Origin: Candidatus Latescibacterota bacterium
GTDB taxonomy: Bacteria > Krumholzibacteriota > Krumholzibacteriia > WVZY01
Reading direction: 5' to 3'
Assembly: GCA_011772205.1 (NCBI GenBank)
Contig: WVZY01000022.1
Span: forward strand, 124,001-188,000
DNA length: 64,000 nucleotides
The position numbers and the translations under genes are program-made. This document shows positions 49,401-57,973 of the stretch, one piece after another. Positions within the stretch are counted from its first letter, which is position 1; every line of letters starts with the position of its first letter. The notes below the pieces were generated by a model, which made no database searches, was not told the DNA's origin, and was given only the letters and a program-made list of their open reading frames with translations.

Positions 49401-49800
49401 CCTCCTCCTTGCGTGGCGGAGCCAAATCTCCAAACTCGACCTCGCGGAGGGAGTAGACGGGTTGCAGCAGAACGGGAAGGCGGGTGTATGACACTCGAAC
49501 GACGGATCGCGTCCCAATCGGTGTCGTGATGCGCAGCAAACCACGCTGGTAATTGATTTCGTATTCGTTCCTCTCCAACAGGCGATCATTCACGAAGACG
49601 CTCTCGCTGTTGGCTAGGATAAAAGGCGAATGAAGCGTAATGCGCTCACCGGCCTTAGAGGCGCTGAGTGTATCTACGGTGGTACCCCAGTTGGTCCAAT
49701 CATATTTCTTCGAAGGGGAGGTAGAAGACGATTGGGGCAGGGAGGGAAGGGCGGCGATCGAAAGAATTAGAAACAGCGTCTTTGGTGAAACGATCTTAAT
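46366..49800 (-). CDS. large outer-membrane beta-barrel protein with SprA-like VYVDG/DYxIDYxxG motifs; proposed ATT start
   Basis: ORF track GTG start (49593) lacks the signal peptide; open frame extends upstream as IKIVSPKTLFLILSIAALPSLPQSSSTSPSKKYDWTNWGTTVDTLSASKAGERITLHSPFILANSESVFVNDRLL; C-terminus ...FNIETRAYF. Confidence 0.72.
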   Translation of the reverse strand: MKIVSPKTLFLILSIAALPSLPQSSSTSPSKKYDWTNWGTTVDTLSASKAGERITLHSPFILANSESVFVNDRLLERNEYEINYQRGLLRITTPIGTRSVVRVSYTRLPVLLQPVYSLREVEFGDLAPPRKEEAVLRPKTARASMRPLTNLHFGGTKSVSFSFGSNRGASLDQTLKATIEGNLTQSIKVKALLSDNNLPIQPEGNTEELEQLDKVYVEISSDRGKATLGDFTFANSISKYSTFSRELKGISTEVRAAGSRFSVAGASSKGVFRSLTFRGRERLQGPYELLSPGRLLGEVILAGTEKVYLDGELLRRGKNRDYTIDYDKGSIMFTPARLITADSEIAVDFEVSQEQYERTTILTGVETDRLPGGLSFRFLFARERDDQDRPRAAAIGEEERQVLLNAGDDLALARTSGITQVAPGEGEYVLLPADTIAGLPPRFVFDDSLGSFRLSFIETGVGRGDYVLGGFTSAGTPIYEFEGEGEGNYVVGKQLPLPESRALFTGRLLGARGKHLAFDLEWNVSDHDRNLFSDIDDGDNLGDAGEFRLQLKDLPVRIGSLNFNGSVSTIHERFRSLDKARTWYFYRDWNLENVPLQGREVLGELRSGFARGEVVDLGYSLGNIDRDNFSGMKHEGTIRLARVEDQVVKGKIFTTDVEGSGEKRTRKHGSVSMACGIWELVPSITYSRERFLVEAGAVPDSGRAYELVRLRLAKRRPKNVSFSIDFEERNTEDISETLQNWEETRRNRTLSGVVSSKAGAALRGDLQVIHRTEEDLRFGNRTTSDLARLKGLLLFKRVGLRMDVDYEISQNQTRTLNRTVVFVGEGKGDFNAQGEPVGKGKGDYTLVFLPTTSTIPTRGVDLTLRLTLKGTMRTANRETSGGLWSWVSSNVSLEQTVSVKEETTFDPAWKIYLLVPSALQRDNSTLFGITSFRQDWSLLDGYKNVSLAIRYQREDEEENRFQGVKEERFFEQQSIRLDRSISQRLTTGAELEREVKQRGGQGIPEGTGSSYDVLGWAISGGVGLRFSTGSTADIDVEATTEEDSESGAGQDAISLKPRFLWRIARSISLFGRYELTRFSEQNEGGIKPIFFSSSGNTHRWSLTHNVRLSKMISLIAAYQGRSEKTFTGKRVVDHDFNIETRAYF

Positions 49801-50737
49801 ACGACATCACCTTGAAAACGAAAAGCGATCTGTTTGCTGTATCCGTGACGTACAGCAATCCGGTTCGCGTCACTTCCACATCCGTAGGACTGAAATCTGC
49901 GGCACCCTCCGGGTAAAGTGATTCCTGGAGCCGCCCTGCTTTGTCGAACACGAAGAGTCGTCCGGCTTGAGGATCGGCGACATAGGTGCGTCCTTCATCA
50001 TCAACCACCGCCCGCCTCGGTCTCTGCAGCGGATTGCCCCCGCCTTCGGCCGGAAGCACGCTGAGCAACTCCCCGGATTCACCGAAGAATTGTATCCGTT
50101 TATTCCCGGAGTCGGCAACAACGAGGTCGCCCGTTCCCGCAAAGGAAACGCCCTCAGGCGTATCCAGTTGTCCAGGATATGACCCATAGTTGCCAAAAAC
50201 GACTTCAAGTGAGAGGTAACTATCGAATACGAGGATTCGGTGGTTTTCCACATCCGTTACCGCCACTCGTCCAGTTGGATCGACATCCAAGCCGTAGGGG
50301 GAAACCCTCCGGCCTATTATCTCCTCGTTGAAATTCAAGAGAAGATCGCGATAAGCACCATCCTTGTCAAAACGAAGAAGCGTCCGTCCCACTTCGTCGA
50401 CGGCATAGAGAAAAAAGCCGTGGAGTTTGAGATCGCTGGGGTAAAAGCCGGGATTCCGAAAGGGCTTTTGGAACTCCGAACCGGAGTTTCCAATCGAATT
50501 GATGAACAAGATGCGCCCGGGAAGCCCATCCGCAATGAACATGTCCCCGTGAAGATCCACGGCGATACCGATAGGTTCCCCCAACGATAGATCACTTACA
50601 TTCTGATAGATTGCAACCGGTGCGAACGCTTTTCCAGACGCTGCATCGAGGCCGATCCGCTTCTCGCCTGGCGTGCAGGCGATTACTCCTGCAAGGACGA
50701 GCCCAAGACTAACGACTATTCGGAAGCGTTGGTTCAA
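49796..50737 (-). CDS. NHL-repeat/6-bladed beta-propeller lipoprotein
   Basis: Lipobox LAGVIAC; repeats GIAVDLHGDMFIADGLPGRILFI, GLDVDPTGRVAVTDVENHRILVFD, GDLVVADSGNKRIQFF. Confidence 0.9.
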   Translation of the reverse strand: MNQRFRIVVSLGLVLAGVIACTPGEKRIGLDAASGKAFAPVAIYQNVSDLSLGEPIGIAVDLHGDMFIADGLPGRILFINSIGNSGSEFQKPFRNPGFYPSDLKLHGFFLYAVDEVGRTLLRFDKDGAYRDLLLNFNEEIIGRRVSPYGLDVDPTGRVAVTDVENHRILVFDSYLSLEVVFGNYGSYPGQLDTPEGVSFAGTGDLVVADSGNKRIQFFGESGELLSVLPAEGGGNPLQRPRRAVVDDEGRTYVADPQAGRLFVFDKAGRLQESLYPEGAADFSPTDVEVTRTGLLYVTDTANRSLFVFKVMSY

Positions 50738-50791
50738 CGTCCATCTCCTGGCAATGAAAGCGGCCGCGCGCGGACCGGCGCGAAAGAAGGA

Positions 50792-51625
50792 TCAAAACGT
50801 ACGGGTGAGCACTAATCCAGTGCGGAACGGATCGCTCGGGTCGAGGCGGGGATATCCGAACTCGATGTAAAACCTTCCATGCGCGGAGACATGGTGTTTA
50901 TTGATATCTCTGGCCGCTTTGAGAGCGAACAAGGAGCTGACAACGCGATTGGCCGCAGCGGCAGCTATAGAGTAGATTGCCCGCCTGAATGCCTGCCTGC
51001 TGCCTTTGCGAATTCCGCGGTACTCGCGCCTCTTCTGGTCACTCGGCCATTCCCAGGGCTCGAAATCAGACACCCGGTGTGTGAGATAATAGTTATCCAA
51101 AGCACTGCGATCCGCATTCGGGAACAGCTCGTATCTCCCATCCATCTTTATGGCTTCTTCGTATTCACGCGAAGAATTGAATCGCGTCAACAGCCTGTAG
51201 TAATCATCCGAGTGATCCATTCCCGTTATCCCGGCGAAAGACACGGCGAACTCCTTGTAACCTTCTCTCCTCACATATCCCTGGACCTCGAACACGATGA
51301 ACGACGTCCATACTGCGGCTTCGGTCAGGATAAACACCCTCGCTCGGCCATGCCTTCCCAGATAATAATCCCCCAATCCGGGAAGCAATAATGAATACAA
51401 TACCGCCTTCCCTTGAGAAACTTCACCTCCGGCCTCGAATGGCCGCATTTCCTGGAATGCGCAGGCGGCTGTCGCGACTGTTGTTGGGGCCGGGATCTCA
51501 ACCCCGAGGGACGGATCACTGCGCGGAATCGCCCTCAAGGAGATTGCGGAGGTGCTAAGTGGGATAGAAATCGTAGCTGTCAGGAGGAGCGAGCAGACAA
51601 TAGTCTTCACCAGTCGGAAGATCAT
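50792..51625 (-). CDS. DUF5683-like secreted/membrane protein (tandem paralogue A)
   Basis: Signal peptide; YSLLLPGLGDYYLGRHGRARVFILTEAAVWTSFIVFE; C-terminal Phe. Confidence 0.6.
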   Translation of the reverse strand: MIFRLVKTIVCSLLLTATISIPLSTSAISLRAIPRSDPSLGVEIPAPTTVATAACAFQEMRPFEAGGEVSQGKAVLYSLLLPGLGDYYLGRHGRARVFILTEAAVWTSFIVFEVQGYVRREGYKEFAVSFAGITGMDHSDDYYRLLTRFNSSREYEEAIKMDGRYELFPNADRSALDNYYLTHRVSDFEPWEWPSDQKRREYRGIRKGSRQAFRRAIYSIAAAAANRVVSSLFALKAARDINKHHVSAHGRFYIEFGYPRLDPSDPFRTGLVLTRTF

Positions 51626-52566
51626 CAGAAATTGTACTCCAACGCGATCTCAGTCGAGTGAAATCCCCTGGGGCGAACGGTGATATCGAAATGCTGGCCG
51701 AAATCGACCGAACTGCTCGAGGCATCCTCTTCCGAGCCGCGGCTCAATAAAATCGATTCGACGAGTGAGAACGCCCGCGCGGCCAAGCTCAGATAGATAA
51801 AACGATCGGCTGTTTTGAGATCGTCGTTGCTCTCCTTGCGCATCCCCCGATAGATGGTTCTCAAGTCGGTATCGTGCGGTTGCGTGTCCGGATCGAAGTC
51901 TTCCCAACCCGAAATGAACCAATCGTATTTGCCGATGACTTCGTAATACCCTTGTTTGTCCACGCCTTTATCCACCCACGGATGGTAGGCTGGCCACCCG
52001 CCACCCGAACTCCATTTGTCCCTGCCAATCGAATCGAGTTCAGCAAATTTTAAATCGAGCGGGTAAGCATCCGGATGCCACTGGATCCACCTGTCGAAAT
52101 CCCAGTGGGTCTCGGCAAAATTCTCATAAGCATCCCGACCATCCAGCCCCTGATCCCGATAGTAAAAATACCCCGTCCACGCCACGATTTCGGCAGCGAC
52201 GAGCGCAATGCCCCGTTTGTAGTAGCCCATATAAATCTCACCGGCACCGGGCACGATCACGGAGAGTACGATCGGCCACACCCTGCCGCGCCGCCGTCCG
52301 GAAGAATCCATGCCCCCCCATGAGGAGACTGCGCTGCGCAGGGACGCACTTGGATTCAAACGCCGGGCATCTCCGAGAAACTTGCGCGAAGCATCGAGTT
52401 TCAGCACATCTGGAGAACGATAGAACTTTGAATACGGTGGAAACAGATCGAGCGACATTTCGTCGGGAGGCGACGGCTGGGGATCCTCAACGGAGGCTCC
52501 TGAAGAGATGGCAGATGATGCTAAAAACAACAGGGCCAGCAGCCCGAGGATTCTCGCTGGTTGCAA
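51625..52566 (-). CDS. DUF5683-like secreted/membrane protein (tandem paralogue B)
   Basis: Signal peptide; VIVPGAGEIYMGYYKRGIALVAAEIVAWTGYFYYRDQG; C-terminal ALEYNF. Confidence 0.6.
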   Translation of the reverse strand: MQPARILGLLALLFLASSAISSGASVEDPQPSPPDEMSLDLFPPYSKFYRSPDVLKLDASRKFLGDARRLNPSASLRSAVSSWGGMDSSGRRRGRVWPIVLSVIVPGAGEIYMGYYKRGIALVAAEIVAWTGYFYYRDQGLDGRDAYENFAETHWDFDRWIQWHPDAYPLDLKFAELDSIGRDKWSSGGGWPAYHPWVDKGVDKQGYYEVIGKYDWFISGWEDFDPDTQPHDTDLRTIYRGMRKESNDDLKTADRFIYLSLAARAFSLVESILLSRGSEEDASSSSVDFGQHFDITVRPRGFHSTEIALEYNF

Positions 52567-52635
52567 CGGTCTAGCCTTTCTCTATCAATTCATAGAAGTG
52601 TGTCGCTACAGGAGAATGGCAGGGGAGAATCTATC

Positions 52636-53625
52636 TTAAAAAGACATGCCGATCGACCACCGATGGACTCTTTCGAGATCCTGCGCCTGGGGCACACTGG
52701 CATAATCCAACCGGATTCTATCCTTATAAATAAAGCCTAAGCCGAACGTAGCCGCTCTGATATCCCCGTCGGCATCGTACACGTAGCCCAGTCTCCCCGC
52801 AAGCAGGTTCAGGTAGAGATACTCGGCGCCGGCATGCCATACCTCGCCACGTCTCGTTTTGATATTGCTCTGAACCAGCCATACGAGACTCTGCTCGATG
52901 TCGAAAGTGAACAGGAGTCTGCTGATATCGCTGGAGGTCGCCGTGAAGGCTGCTCCCACACGAAGGATCGTCGGCAGCGGATCGCTCTGTTCGGGGTCAA
53001 TATATGCAATATCAGGCCCGATATTGGCGATGGCAGCACCTACGTTCAGCCGCTTTGAAGGGAATTTCCACAGCATTCCAATTTCGGCCGCTACCGTGGA
53101 GCCGGCTCCTCTCAACCCTTCCTGAGTGGCCCAGGCAGGCGCATAATCTGCGTGAATAAATTTCATTGACAGCCCGATCCCAATATTATTGCGGATGGGA
53201 AGGGCGAAACTGGCCACACCCGACACTTCCCAGCTGGTAAACGGGTCCAATACGTTTCCGAAATTGTCCGTTTTGAAGCTCTCGCCGTAGGTCAGATAAG
53301 TAATGCTGAAGCCCAGAGTCCCGAAGTTGCTGATCTCGTTCGTATAGCCCAGGTACTCATAATAGACGTCGCTAGCCAGGTCGGGAACGAGCTGGCTGTG
53401 CATAAAGGTAAGCTGCCTCTTTTGAAGGAAAGCGAGACCACCGGGATTCCACCAGCTGGCCGTGGCGTCATCGGCCACAGCTACGAACGCCGATCCCATG
53501 CCGTTGGCGCGAGCCCCAGGGGGGATGATGAGCGAGGGAACTCCTGACTCACCTACAGCGAAAGCGGATGTGGATAACGCTGTTATCGCGATAGTGAGCA
53601 GAACAGAAATGATTTTTTTACACAT
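52636..53625 (-). CDS. PorV/PorQ-family outer-membrane protein
   Basis: PSLIIPPGARANGMGSAFVAVADDATASWWNPGGLAFLQKRQLTFMHS hallmark N-terminus; C-terminal WSIGMSF. Confidence 0.9.
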   Translation of the reverse strand: MCKKIISVLLTIAITALSTSAFAVGESGVPSLIIPPGARANGMGSAFVAVADDATASWWNPGGLAFLQKRQLTFMHSQLVPDLASDVYYEYLGYTNEISNFGTLGFSITYLTYGESFKTDNFGNVLDPFTSWEVSGVASFALPIRNNIGIGLSMKFIHADYAPAWATQEGLRGAGSTVAAEIGMLWKFPSKRLNVGAAIANIGPDIAYIDPEQSDPLPTILRVGAAFTATSSDISRLLFTFDIEQSLVWLVQSNIKTRRGEVWHAGAEYLYLNLLAGRLGYVYDADGDIRAATFGLGFIYKDRIRLDYASVPQAQDLERVHRWSIGMSF

Positions 53626-53708
53626 GGATCATAAGCCTCCTAACTCAGTAATCATAATATCTTATGCCAGTTCCGTCAAGTTGAATTAGGGCGGGGTAAT
53701 CCTCAGTG

Positions 53709-56700
53709 TTACTCGATTTTAACAAGCTTGCCCCTGAGCACGACGGGCGGCCGGTCGATCCCAAAAAACTCTATTCTCGCCACATAGAGATACGTGCCAT
53801 TGGCGATTTCGTCCCCTGTTTCATCTCTTCCATCCCAGAATACCCACGCTTCCCCCGCACTCCCGGATTCCTCCAGCTTTCGGATGCGCCTCCCCGAGAC
53901 AGTGAACAGCTCCAGGCGGATCCGCCCCGGATCGGAAAGCATGAACAGGAAATGGGTGGATTGGCTGAACGGATTCGGATAGTTGAAGACGGCCTCCGCG
54001 TAATAATCGAGCGGGTCCGTAACAGCAAAGAACAGCGTATCGATGGTTGTTTGCCCGAAGCTGTCGCTGACTTTGTAAACCGCCTTGTGCTTCCCGGTAG
54101 AGATATTGGCCAGGGGATATCGAAGCACGCCGGAAGTGTCCGATCCGCCATGATCGTATGCGAAGAATTCCGTCACATCGATGGGAAGGTTGGTATCGTC
54201 GAAGATCAGCGCCTGCTTGCCTTCGTTGATCGTGCTGAGAATGTTTATCCCGTCCGCGTCCCTCGCCTCCGCCTGGAGTATCGCCCCGGGTTTTACGACC
54301 TCCAGCCCCCCTGGGAACCCCATACTCACCCTCGGCGGACCGTCATCCGGCTCGACCGGATCGGACGCCGACGGGCCGACCAAGGCGAAATCCACCGTAT
54401 TCTTCGTAACGATCCCATCACGCCGGCCATCTTCGGCGTACGCGGTAAGGTAAATGTACGGGCCTATACTGGGGAACCTGGGCACGCGGAAGCTGAACGA
54501 AAACCGCCCTCTTTCCACCTCGCTCGTTCCCCTGTAGAGGACGCCTCTGTGATATCTGTAGTACAGCGGTGATCCCAACACGGTGATGTAAGGATCGAGA
54601 TCGTCCGGCTCTCTCACGAGAAGGTGCGCAATCCCTGAAAAGGTCGTGTCCACGGTGCCACCCTTGTAAACGCTCCCTCCAATCATTTTCCTTACTCCTG
54701 CAATCAGAGTGTCCGCATCGTTGTTGTCGAATCTGAGCTCGTTTCGCGGGATGAGCAGCTGGAGAGATGGATCCCCGAGGAGGTTGTATTTCTGGTTGTT
54801 CTCGACCTGGAATGCGTTGGGAGCGGGAGAGAGCGCAGCTTCGATCTTTGCCAGAATGAGCCCTACGCCCAGCGGCTCGGGCGGTCCCGGAGTGTCCGAA
54901 AATATCTTTTTAAATACTTTATAATTGAGATTGGCATTTGCCCCTATGAACGACTCCTGGGAAGCCGTGATACACCCTATGGCACCGCCGCCTTCTTTTA
55001 AAAGCAGCTTCTCGGACAGGCTCTTCGACAGAGGATTGTCGAAATCACCAATCGTACAGCTCATTGCCATGAAAAGCGGAAGCTTGTGTCCGTTTTCAAG
55101 CTTTGCGACGTCCGAGCCAAGGAACAGCTGCTCGTCGGCCATTGCCTGCGAACTGCCATGACCGATATAGTTGATAATGAGTGCACCCTCATTCCATTTT
55201 TTCAAGAAATAGATCCTGCTCGCTGGCTTGATCGTCCCCAACCATGGGAATTCGGTCAGGTAAAGCTTGTGGAAGTCGATATATTTCGGTAGAACAGCCG
55301 TTGCAATGAATTCGGATTGCAGGACAAAGTCGATTTGATTCTTACCTCCTGAATAAACCTCATCGTCCGCCGCCAGAATGATTTTTCCACGCCAGGGGTG
55401 GAATTCGTCAGCCGTTTCGTACTGGATTGTTTTTTCCACGAGAAAAAATGCCTCGCCCAGAGATCCAGATGGAAGCCTTCCGACTGCGATATCCGGCAAC
55501 GCGAATCCGGGGATCTTATCGGTGGAATCCATTAGAGCAAACCATTCATCCGTCGCATATGCTCCTACACCAGAGGCAATCTTTCTCTTGAGGTTGATGT
55601 TTGTAGGCACGTAATCAGGTTGCTGGGAGATGATGTTCTTATAATCTGTATTCGCGTCGCCGAAAAGAAGCAGGTAAGTCAACAACGGCGAACCGCTCCC
55701 ATCCGTAAAGTCGTATAGAAACCTGCAATAATTGCGGATGGCCATTGGATCTGGAAGAGCACCCGAAAAATTGTCGAAGACTTCCTGGATCGTTACAATG
55801 TCCAATCGTGGATTTGAAAAGTAAGGAAGATTGGTTTCTCGATAGGCTTTGAAAACGTTCGCTGCTTCCCTGAACTGCTCGTGGCAAACAATGAGCATGT
55901 GTGGGGAGGTGGTAGCGTTCCTCAAATCCGTCGGGAAGTATCGCTCAATTCCCGATCTCGGGAGCCTCCGAAAACGGCTGTCGGGCGATGCCCAATAGTA
56001 TTTCCTCTCACTCGAAAGCGAGGACGAAAATCTGATTTCCCTTTTGCTTTGAACACTGTTCACCTCGAATCCGTCTAAAACCTCAGGATGATACGGATCG
56101 GTCACATCGAAAACGAATATCGATCCGCTCGTCGAAAAGTCCCGGAGTTTCATATTGATCGTACCAGTCGTATCTGGACTGGAGAAAGCGAGCACATCAC
56201 TCTTCGCCTTCAGCGCGCGGTGATAAAGAAGCTCGAAATAGTCGAACAACATGAAATCCTCTGGATTCAGATCCCGCGGGATCGAAAAGCTGAACGTGTT
56301 CAAACCTTCCTGCAAAAAAGCGCCTGATACAGATATGGGAATCCCGGAATCGTAATGATCCTCGTGCGCTGCAACATCCCACGTTTTCTCTGTGACTATT
56401 GCGCTATTCAGCAAGTAAACGGCGTGGTGGTTTGCGTTGAGATTTTTCGAGGTGCAGTATTTAGAACCGCAGTACGGCGCTATTGCAATGGTCCGGAACT
56501 GCTGAGGGACCGACGCTATAAGATCTTCAACAAGAAAGTTATGCAGCACAATAGCTTCCGGTCCGGTTTTCCGGGGTATATCGAGCCAAAACCACCCATC
56601 GCCCCCATAATCGAAATCCTCGAACAAGTCCCTCTCGTAATGTTCGCGTTTCTCATAGGAGGTATACTCGGGCGCAGCAAGCGGCGGTGCCGGTACGGTA

Positions 56701-57752
56701 TCCATTCGAAGCGGCGCTCCGGAGAAGGACCCGCCCCAAGTGAGAAAGTAAACATTTTCCTTCGAGTAAGGGTGATCCGTGTAGGTATCCCGCGGCGCCC
56801 CAGGTTTGTAGAGGTTCAGCCAGCCGAGGCTTCCCAAACCATAGAAAACAAGTGTGTCACTTGGACCGAAATCTCCATCCTCACCGCCGCGAACGAGAAT
56901 TGCACATTCCTGCATCCAGTTGTCGGCAAGCCAAGTCCCCGAACTATCGGTCAGCGACAGGGGTTGCTCGACTCCTCCCGCGGTGAGCAGCCGAAAGCTT
57001 TCTGGATCGATCGAAGAAATATTCACCCCTTGCTGTGCCAGATCATTGCCCGTAATCGCATAGATATCGCGTTTATCGACGGTGATCTTTACCCAATTCG
57101 CTGACATCGAGAAACCCGGAGAGGCTGCTCCAAGGTGGGTTTCCCTTGGCCTGACCCCAGCTCCGGGATCGACTGCAGGAAGCGAGTTCTTGTTGAGGAC
57201 TAAACTCTTCAACAATGGATCCGGCTTCTGGCCGCTTGCTGGTTTTGGGGGCGATGTAAAGCGAACTTCAACCCTATAGCTCGACCAGCGCCGCTTCGTG
57301 TCAGAGGTATAATCACCTTGTTCGGCAAAGCAATTCACCGCTATGACGAGGCTTTTTCGGAAGTGGAAAGGCTCTGAAGCGATGCAGGGAAATGAAGGCA
57401 AGAACCCCCCTTGCCTTCCAGGAGTACCGTACTGCTCGATCAAGGTCTGATCCAGCTCGGGAAGTCCGCCTTTGCTGTCTGTATACGCTCCATCGACGAT
57501 CTTCATCGAGAGGTTTTTCGTGTCTCGTACGGCAACATAAAAACGTGCTGAGTGGAAAGGCAGCGTCCCGGGCACGCTCAAAGATGGATCTTTCAGCTGG
57601 GCGCTCAGCGCAGCGTCATCGAATCGCACATCGACCACCAGCCGGCCGGCTTCTTCAGAGATAATTCGGATCTCATCCCTCGCAAGGCCGGATGTTTGCA
57701 GGCCAAATGAAAAAACGATTAGCGTTGCAATAATGAGGCGCACTGAAATCAA
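53709..57752 (-). CDS. C25-family (gingipain-like) cysteine peptidase, PorU-like, FlgD-like C-terminus
   Basis: INYIGHGSSQAMADEQLF (catalytic His) and LPLFMAMSCTIGDFDNP (catalytic Cys); C-term FNYPNPFSQSTHFLFML...DGRDETGDEIANGTYLYVARI; TTG start. Confidence 0.88.
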   Translation of the reverse strand: MISVRLIIATLIVFSFGLQTSGLARDEIRIISEEAGRLVVDVRFDDAALSAQLKDPSLSVPGTLPFHSARFYVAVRDTKNLSMKIVDGAYTDSKGGLPELDQTLIEQYGTPGRQGGFLPSFPCIASEPFHFRKSLVIAVNCFAEQGDYTSDTKRRWSSYRVEVRFTSPPKPASGQKPDPLLKSLVLNKNSLPAVDPGAGVRPRETHLGAASPGFSMSANWVKITVDKRDIYAITGNDLAQQGVNISSIDPESFRLLTAGGVEQPLSLTDSSGTWLADNWMQECAILVRGGEDGDFGPSDTLVFYGLGSLGWLNLYKPGAPRDTYTDHPYSKENVYFLTWGGSFSGAPLRMDTVPAPPLAAPEYTSYEKREHYERDLFEDFDYGGDGWFWLDIPRKTGPEAIVLHNFLVEDLIASVPQQFRTIAIAPYCGSKYCTSKNLNANHHAVYLLNSAIVTEKTWDVAAHEDHYDSGIPISVSGAFLQEGLNTFSFSIPRDLNPEDFMLFDYFELLYHRALKAKSDVLAFSSPDTTGTINMKLRDFSTSGSIFVFDVTDPYHPEVLDGFEVNSVQSKREIRFSSSLSSERKYYWASPDSRFRRLPRSGIERYFPTDLRNATTSPHMLIVCHEQFREAANVFKAYRETNLPYFSNPRLDIVTIQEVFDNFSGALPDPMAIRNYCRFLYDFTDGSGSPLLTYLLLFGDANTDYKNIISQQPDYVPTNINLKRKIASGVGAYATDEWFALMDSTDKIPGFALPDIAVGRLPSGSLGEAFFLVEKTIQYETADEFHPWRGKIILAADDEVYSGGKNQIDFVLQSEFIATAVLPKYIDFHKLYLTEFPWLGTIKPASRIYFLKKWNEGALIINYIGHGSSQAMADEQLFLGSDVAKLENGHKLPLFMAMSCTIGDFDNPLSKSLSEKLLLKEGGGAIGCITASQESFIGANANLNYKVFKKIFSDTPGPPEPLGVGLILAKIEAALSPAPNAFQVENNQKYNLLGDPSLQLLIPRNELRFDNNDADTLIAGVRKMIGGSVYKGGTVDTTFSGIAHLLVREPDDLDPYITVLGSPLYYRYHRGVLYRGTSEVERGRFSFSFRVPRFPSIGPYIYLTAYAEDGRRDGIVTKNTVDFALVGPSASDPVEPDDGPPRVSMGFPGGLEVVKPGAILQAEARDADGINILSTINEGKQALIFDDTNLPIDVTEFFAYDHGGSDTSGVLRYPLANISTGKHKAVYKVSDSFGQTTIDTLFFAVTDPLDYYAEAVFNYPNPFSQSTHFLFMLSDPGRIRLELFTVSGRRIRKLEESGSAGEAWVFWDGRDETGDEIANGTYLYVARIEFFGIDRPPVVLRGKLVKIE

Positions 57753-57973
57753 TTGTATCGCTTCCTGCTGTTCTCGCCGTACCGGGCCATGATCGTCAGC
57801 TTCACATTTCCTGGATAGATGCTATTCCGGTATTCGGTGGGGGGATCCAGAATCGATTTGCCGAGTAACTTGCCACAATGACCCGCACCTGTGCTTTTGG
57901 ATGCGAGGCGCAAGCTCGAAGATTCTCCATGCCGCCGAAAAATTTCTTTTTTGACAAAGACCGAAGGAAAATG

